Below the pieces are notes generated by a model, which did not search any database, was not told the DNA's origin, and worked only from the letters and a program-made list of their open reading frames with translations. From Zantedeschia hybrid cultivar (taxonomy: Eukaryota; Streptophyta; Magnoliopsida; Alismatales; Araceae): DNA of 64,000 nucleotides. A program made the translations under genes and the position numbers. Location of the stretch: the NCBI GenBank assembly GCA_030544215.1, contig JARZZO010000011.1, positions 6,744,001-6,808,000 on the forward strand, given 5' to 3'. Of the stretch, positions 58,519-64,000 are shown piece after piece (positions within the stretch are counted from its first letter, which is position 1; every line of letters begins with the position of its first letter).

Positions 58519-61516
58519 TTACCGGAATCTGGCTGACAAATTTTTGGAGGCGTCTGGTTTCTCCCACAAGTGCTCTGCGGATTCCTTTGGCTCCTCGCGA
58601 GGTCGCTCGCAGTTGCACTTCAGGCATACCCTATTTCTTCGATAGTTCAAGAAGTTACACCTGATATGGAGTTTCCAACCGTGTCAGGTTAGCATCCATG
58701 GAAAAGTAGCAAAACTCATGAAGCAAGGAAAAGAAGGGAAGAGGTGTTTTCTAGACTCACGAAGGGCATTCCCATTCCCCAGGCTCCAGCTCTCGTGCGG
58801 GCCTCTGCCCTTGGCAACGCTTGCATCTTTTGTTGCGGGCAAAATTCATGAACTGGCATCTGAGTATTTGCACCCACCACCAAAAATACAGATTGTTATA
58901 AGGTTTCAGATACTGCAGATAATAGAGATGCAATAGTAAAGAAGACATAGAAATCTGCAATTACTGTGGGCAAGTCCAGTCTCCTTTCTTCATTTCAATG
59001 TCTCCAGGATCAACGATCTTAGGCCCATCTGCTTTGCATTCTAGGCATCGCAAATTTCGAGCAAAGTTTAGGAAATTGCACCTGTAGAAAATCCATGGAG
59101 CATCAAGGGTATTATGTGAATTTTGTAGGCACAATGTGAGGGACTAAAGGGTAATATGAATTCAACCGTGCTGACCAGAATGAGTGCCTTAGTCAATATC
59201 TAGCAGAAGTTTGCTAGTCTCAAAATACAACCTGAATGCTTGATAGCTTACGTCCTCATTTGGATCAACAAGAAAGCCTTATGTATGAAAGATAATGTCA
59301 ACAAAACAAATTAACAAGCTAAGCCATTGGTGCAAGCTTTGGTATATGAACCATTTTCCCCTGATGAAAAGAAGGGTATTGAATAATACAGGTTAATTGC
59401 TGATGTGATGACAAAGAAACAGTCGAGGATCAAAAAAAGGACAAATGATCAGTTGAATAATCGTATGGCAAGTTGGTACTGTGCAACAACAATCTTAACA
59501 ATCATCGCACACAAAGATCATCCACTCAAGTGATTTGAGAACTCTTGTCAACATCATAGAAAGCCTTCAAACATGATTACCATCATCTGCAATGGACTAT
59601 AGCCTTGAAAGGAATTCTCAGGAGCTCACCCGCAATGACCCACTCCAGAGTATGGCCCACTAGCTGGGTCAAAAACCCTAAAGAGCCTTCATGAGAAACG
59701 TCAACAGCCCATACACTCTTTATCTATTCCTAGCAGCAGCTTAGAATGAATAGGAAATCCGGCTCTGAAGCCCAAAGCTGTTCCCTGAGTCATTGACTCT
59801 ACCAAAAGCACAAATGTTGGCCAGCCCATAATGAAGCCCAAGTCGGACATAAACTAAGTTAACACAGCAGAAAATGTTTTGGAGACACTGAGACAGCAGT
59901 TTTGCTGAACTCTACCAAACATCAGACAAAACACTGAACTCCACATTTCTACATCACTACTCAGGGGGTCACCAGCACATTGGAGCAAGTTTCTCCTAGT
60001 GTTGTCCGCGCGGACAATTAGACATCTGCTGGAGGATATTGGTTGGTAACATGATGCATCCGCAGTCTCCTGCCTTGTTTTACTCCCTTATTGAAAAGTT
60101 ATGGCATATTCAGGATCGCTTATTCAGCAGAATGGGGAGATTTAGAAAATGGTGCACATAAGGCTGAGGCAAGTTCATTGAAGTGGGTAAATACACAGAA
60201 TCCCTTTTGTGATCAGAAAATACTGTAAAAAGAAATTTTAATAGAATTGTTATGAGGCCTGCTACACTACATGGGATTGAATGCATGAACTGTGAGGAAA
60301 GAACACATGCAGATATGAGGATGTTGAGATCAATGTGCAGAAAGGCAAAGAAAAATAATGTTGAGTTGAGGGAAAATAGACAGGTGGTTCAGGCATGTAC
60401 ACTGCCATTCAAGTTCAGGGCCATTAGAAGGTTCGATCTAATTCAACTGGAAAATAGTAAAAGGACTTGCAAACGGCCTAAAATAAGGTAGTTCATTGTT
60501 GTAACAATGGAGATGGCTTCTTTAACATTAGTTATGAAGATAGCACTGGACAGAGTAAAGAATCCTTAAACATAAAAACAAAAAAAAGTTCAGACTCTAG
60601 GCATCTACTTTGGCACAGCACAAACTGTCTAGGGCTTAAGGTCGGCACACTGCCTGAGGTCACTTTGACACTTTTGCAAACCTTGTTTAGTTCAGTTTAA
60701 AAAGATGTACCCGCTGATAAATGCTGCAATACACTTGGAAGATGCAAAAGTAGAAAATATAATGGAATCATTGACTTTCATAGTTTCATCTTTGTGTCCA
60801 TTCTCACACCACACAGAGAGAAATCACCATTTAGTTCTAACAGGAGTATACCCTAAAGAAGACTTACTTGGAGCATATCCAGTCTCCTCGCTTCATTTCA
60901 ACATTTGGAGAGTGATTATTCTTCATGTCTGAGGATCTCTGAGATTGCACCCTTTTTGTTGGAAGCTTCGTTGTAGGTTTTTCTGCTGCAGGGTCAAGAA
61001 CTGTATCACTCAGTCTAATCAGCTCAGAAAGGAGTCTGCGGATAGACCCTTCAACCTTCTCCCTTTGTGATACCTCAAATCTTGAGAGTAGAGCTGGATA
61101 TGATGCATAGCACAATATAATACGTAAAATATCCACAGTTCTGGCTCCTTCTTCTTCATTGAGTATAAGATTGGCTCTATCACAAGATCCTCGTAGGTTG
61201 CAGGCACTACAAACCTGTACAAAGAGTTTTGAAATGACCCACTTATACAAATTCTTGAATTTCACAAGCAATGATGGTCTCTATACAATCCTCTGGGAAA
61301 AACCCAACCTAGCATATTTTTGATATAGAGTGGACTGACTTTTTCTATCACAAAGGAAACTGATGCATCACATTGAAGACAAAAATATTACCACTTACAT
61401 CTTTTTCATTAAGCATCAGGTATGCTCTCAGCCTCTTTCCTGAATTAGTCGGCTTCCTATGTGTGTTAGGGCACCCACACTCCACGACGGCCTGAATATC
61501 TTCTCTAGGAAGAGAT
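58519..61516 (-). CDS. VAR3-like RanBP2-type zinc-finger protein, 3' part, partial
   Basis: Minus-strand exons 61399-61516, 60868-61214, 58975-59091, 58761-58859 and 58519-58660 join in phase through GT-AG introns. The first two encode SLPREDIQAVVECGCP and VCSACNLRGSCDRA, conserved in plant VAR3-type proteins. Three RanBP2-type fingers follow, each W-x-C-x2-C-x3-N-x6-C-x2-C: GDWICSKCNFLNFARNLRC, GDWTCPQCQFMNFARNKRC and GEWECPSCNFLNYRRNRVC. VAR3 is a chloroplast protein needed for chloroplast development and interacts with NCED4 in Arabidopsis; whether this paralogue is plastidial cannot be judged because the N-terminus is missing. The frame ends with TAA at 58519-58521 after KNLSARFR. Upstream exons are outside the recognised region. 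Confidence 0.88.
59092..60867. other. VAR3-like intron between the conserved exon and the second zinc-finger exon
   Basis: Noncoding apart from the RTE fragment at 60225-60495. No additional exon with family motifs was found. Confidence 0.5.
60225..60495 (+). mobile_element. RTE LINE fragment, diverged subfamily
   Basis: Translation gives MRPATLHGIECMNCEE, then ADMRMLRSMCRKAKK and a degraded RRFDLIQLENSKRTCKRPK. It parallels the AMLYDSECWAMK...AEMRMF...GRGRPK order of the RTE copy at 16470-17000. It lies antisense in a VAR3-like intron. Confidence 0.65.
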
Positions 61517-62071
61517 CTGCAATTTAAAAAGAAGTGAAATAAGCACAAGTGAGCATCCTTCTGTCATGTAACACTACCCAAAAAACCATTGCGGAAGCAC
61601 TGTAAGAACAAACAATCAGTCCAGACATTATCAAATGACACAAATGCAAAAGCTGATAATAGCCGAAAGATGTGGCAAAGTCTTATTGCCAGTACCATTT
61701 TCCAGTGGTTGTGCTAGTACATGCCTGCCAAGGATCCTCTACCCACCTCAAACTTTAAGATGAATGACCCTGAGACGGTTGCAAAATTCTTGTTTAACTA
61801 TACTCTACATGATAACCTTATCTTGTTACTATATTTTTGACCAACAATTGCTGTGTTGCTTACTTTTCTTTGGTGTATGTTGTTTAATATTAAGGATTTG
61901 AGTAATATATGTAGATTGTTTTATAGCTAGTCATGAGAATGCTTGTGCTCTGGAGCACAACAAATTATTATGACATCTGACCAACTGATATTCGCTGGTT
62001 CAGCCCATCTTTACAGGCCAGCATAGGGTGGAGGCTCTTATAAGTCATCCTTTCCCACAGGTTCTTGGAAG
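61517..62071. other. VAR3-like intron or upstream sequence
   Basis: No coding motif found on either strand. It probably belongs to the intron before the 61399-61516 exon, since that exon begins with a split codon. Confidence 0.4.
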
Positions 62072-62757
62072 CAAGGTTAAGAAACCCGGGATTGGGTCCC
62101 GGATCGGCCGGTCCAAAACCGATCGGATCGGCCGATTCCAATCCGATTCAGGTCGATCCTGGCTGAGTCAAGCTCGGCTGGTTCAGATAGCAGAAAAAAA
62201 TGTGAAAAAATATGAAAAAAAATATAAAACACAAGTCTAATGCATAATTGTGTTGAAATACATTGATTTGAAGTACATAAGATGTTGTTGGACAAAAACA
62301 ACCTTGAATAAACTTACATATATGATTATGAACTTACAAGAAGAGGAGAGATCGCGGGAGCTTGTAGTAGACTAGTAGTGACCTCGTGGGAGAGACAGAG
62401 AGAGAATTCTATGATCAAGAGAGTGGGAGAGAGAGCAAGAATATTAGGAGGCTCAAAGGGCATTTGTGGAGCCTTAGGAGGGCCTTGGGGAGGTTTAAAT
62501 AGACCCCCAAGGCCCAAACTAGCCGTTGCTGGCCGTTCTCAAACGGCCAGCAACGGCTAGGTTGACCCCCAACGGCTAGTCAAACTAGCCGTTAGGGGCT
62601 AGGTCGGGCCGATCCGAGCTGACCCGGCCGGATCCTGCCTCGGATCGGCCGATCCGAGTCCTGGACTTGGCCAGGAAATCCGGGATCGGCACAGACGGCC
62701 TAAAACCGGTCCGACTTGGCCGATCCGTGCCGATCCGAGCCGAGTTTTTGAACCTTG
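62072..62757. mobile_element. Non-autonomous hAT-like element with GGATCGGCCGATCC words
   Basis: A perfect 8 bp duplication, cttggaag, lies at 62064-62071 and 62758-62765. The ends read CAAGGTTAAGAAACCCGG and, inverted, CAAGGTTCAAAAACTCGG, with three mismatches in 18. Both subterminal parts are built from ggatcggccgatcc, cgatccgagc and ccgatccgtg words. The centre is A-rich and includes acggctag repeats at 62520-62600. No transposase. Confidence 0.88.
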
Positions 62758-62765
62758 CTTGGAAG

Positions 62766-63518
62766 TCAATATAGAACTATCATTGCAACATGCAAGGAAA
62801 CACAGGGAGAGACATGCATTGTGCTCCCTTTGCAGGAAATAGTCCCATATTAGAACTTTCAAGGAAAGGAGAGGAAGACAGCTCAACAAGAACTTGTCCC
62901 ATCCAGCATCTCCCAACCTTGGGCTGGTCCCCTTTGGGGCTTGGCAAGGCATTAAGAACTGGATTGTGGAACCAGATCAGCCCTGACTGATTCCTATTCG
63001 AGTTCCAAGGCCGGTTCTGGACATTTGGAACAGGATCAGTTCTGGCTGGTTTTAATCCAGTTCAGTTGGTTTTTAGTACAATGGGGCCTTGGCCTGGCTG
63101 CAAACAGAACTTTTAAGGTTAAATTTGTCAGAGGCATTCTGTTCAGTTCGGTTCAGGAAAATTTGTCTCTAAACTAGACCAACAGAACCTTGCACGACCA
63201 ACAAAAGGAATAAAGATCTATATAGATTTGTTGGCTTAATGTGGTGACTAATAATCAATCAAACGCCACTGAGTATAATGTACATGAGGACTCTCTTTTT
63301 GGTGCCAACATTATCACTATAAGTTTTATCCATTTAGGGTCAGGAAAAACTCAAAAAGGAGCACGCTGCTAATGATATATAATCATAGAATTTGAAGACG
63401 TGTTATCTACTCTTGGAAAGAATATAAGGATATCAATGACTTCATAGATAACCTCAAGAAAACATGTCGAAGAATTTAGAAGAATAATATGGTACAATGA
63501 GAAGAGATATTCACTTAC
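62766..63518. other. Noncoding stretch with a GGTTCTGG/CCAGAACT word cluster
   Basis: 62960-63190 repeats ggttctgg, cagttctggctgg and gttcagttcggttcagg words, like other word-type elements in this window, but no ends or duplication could be fixed. No exon is seen. Confidence 0.35.
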
Positions 63519-63595
63519 ATGTTGGTTATTCAAAGAGGGAGGATATAGCAAAAGCTGAAAATCAGAGGACCCACAATCCAAGGTGTTCAAAAACT
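63519..63595 (-). CDS. Possible upstream exon of the VAR3-like gene
   Basis: A 77 bp open segment lies between a good acceptor (gctgcag) and donor (gtaagtg) on the minus strand and reads EFLNTLDCGSSDFQLLLY, then PPSLNNQH. Its end phase (0) does not fit the split-codon start of the 61516 exon, so at least one unseen exon would be needed between them, or this exon belongs elsewhere. Confidence 0.3.
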
Positions 63596-63629
63596 CTGCA
63601 GCTTTTACTGATCTGTCAGGTTCTCCGTT

Positions 63630-64000
63630 AGATCAGTCTACAGGGTAATTGCAGATGGGGGCACTAGATTTCATTTCTCTACGCAGGTTTGGTATCCCAA
63701 GAGCCCCCTCAAGGTGCAAGTGCTGCTGTGGAGAATCTCACTTCACCATCTTCCCATGAGTGGTAGGGTGGCCCGATTTATTGATGAGTTGCCTATGCTG
63801 TGTTCTCTATGCAGGGAAAAGGATGAGTCCATTGATCATGTGCTTATCAGCTGCTCATCTGCTTGTGAGGTCTGGTAGCTTCTATTGGGCAACGTCAATG
63901 TTGGGGTGTCACTTTATCCCTAAATAATCACTGGACCGCAAGACCCATTCTTCCCAGGACAATAGGCAGATATGGTGGTTGATTCTCCATGCAACATTCT
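63630..64000 (+). mobile_element. LINE ORF2 C-terminal fragment, runs off right edge
   Basis: The plus strand reads VWYPKSPLKVQVLLWRISLH, then LPMSGRVARF, LCREKDESIDHVLISCSS and CEVW-stop. This is the zf-RVT zinc-binding block (C-x2-C ... H-x4-C ... W) of plant L1-type LINEs. In-frame stops show that it is dead. Confidence 0.7.

Noticed and set aside
60705..60932. Plus-strand 75-residue frame
   Set aside because: It overlaps the VAR3-like exon on the other strand and has no recognisable motif.

Overview
The window is nuclear DNA of a flowering plant. The evidence is spliced plant genes with canonical GT-AG introns, plant RTE and L1 LINEs, hAT elements, a Ty3/gypsy-type gag element and CCCTAAA repeats. 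GC-rich coding exons set in AT-rich introns suggest a monocot. A palm or relative is possible, but that is a guess. Transposable elements fill most of the sequence; I recognise three spliced host genes and two host pseudogenes.

Layout. (1) 1-26.4 kb, minus strand: a gene for a multi-pass Transmembrane Fragile-X-F-associated protein. Eight exons are in the window and the 3' part runs off the left edge. Only 798 bp of coding sequence is spread over 23.7 kb because of intron insertions: an 11.3 kb non-autonomous LTR element with gag but no pol (3254-14547, TSD acatg), two inverted copies of a 1.2 kb RTE-containing segment, several hAT-like elements, LINE ends and a RING-H2 pseudogene. (2) 26.5-42.9 kb: intergenic, AT-rich, with microsatellites, a hAT-like element and MITEs. 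(3) 43.05-44.91 kb, plus strand: a DRP4-like dynamin pseudogene that has lost its P-loop. (4) 45-55 kb: repeats, including a 1.56 kb hAT-like element that holds telomere-like repeats interrupted by a 5'-truncated LINE with an RNase H domain. (5) 55.45-56.69 kb, plus strand: a complete four-exon microsomal glutathione S-transferase 3 gene with a duplicated 3' splice site. (6) 58.5-61.5 kb (perhaps to 63.6 kb), minus strand: the 3' part of a VAR3-like gene with three RanBP2-type zinc fingers. A LINE fragment runs off the right edge.

The genes do not form a pathway or operon; each is a separate plant locus. The most notable signals are a class of hAT-like elements whose ends are built from repeated, mostly self-complementary GC-rich words, the telomere-repeat/LINE nest, the gag frame broken only by stops that fit C-to-T decay, the inverted intronic repeats flanking exons 6-8, and the acceptor duplication in the MGST3 gene. 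All identities come from reading the sequence; no database search was run.
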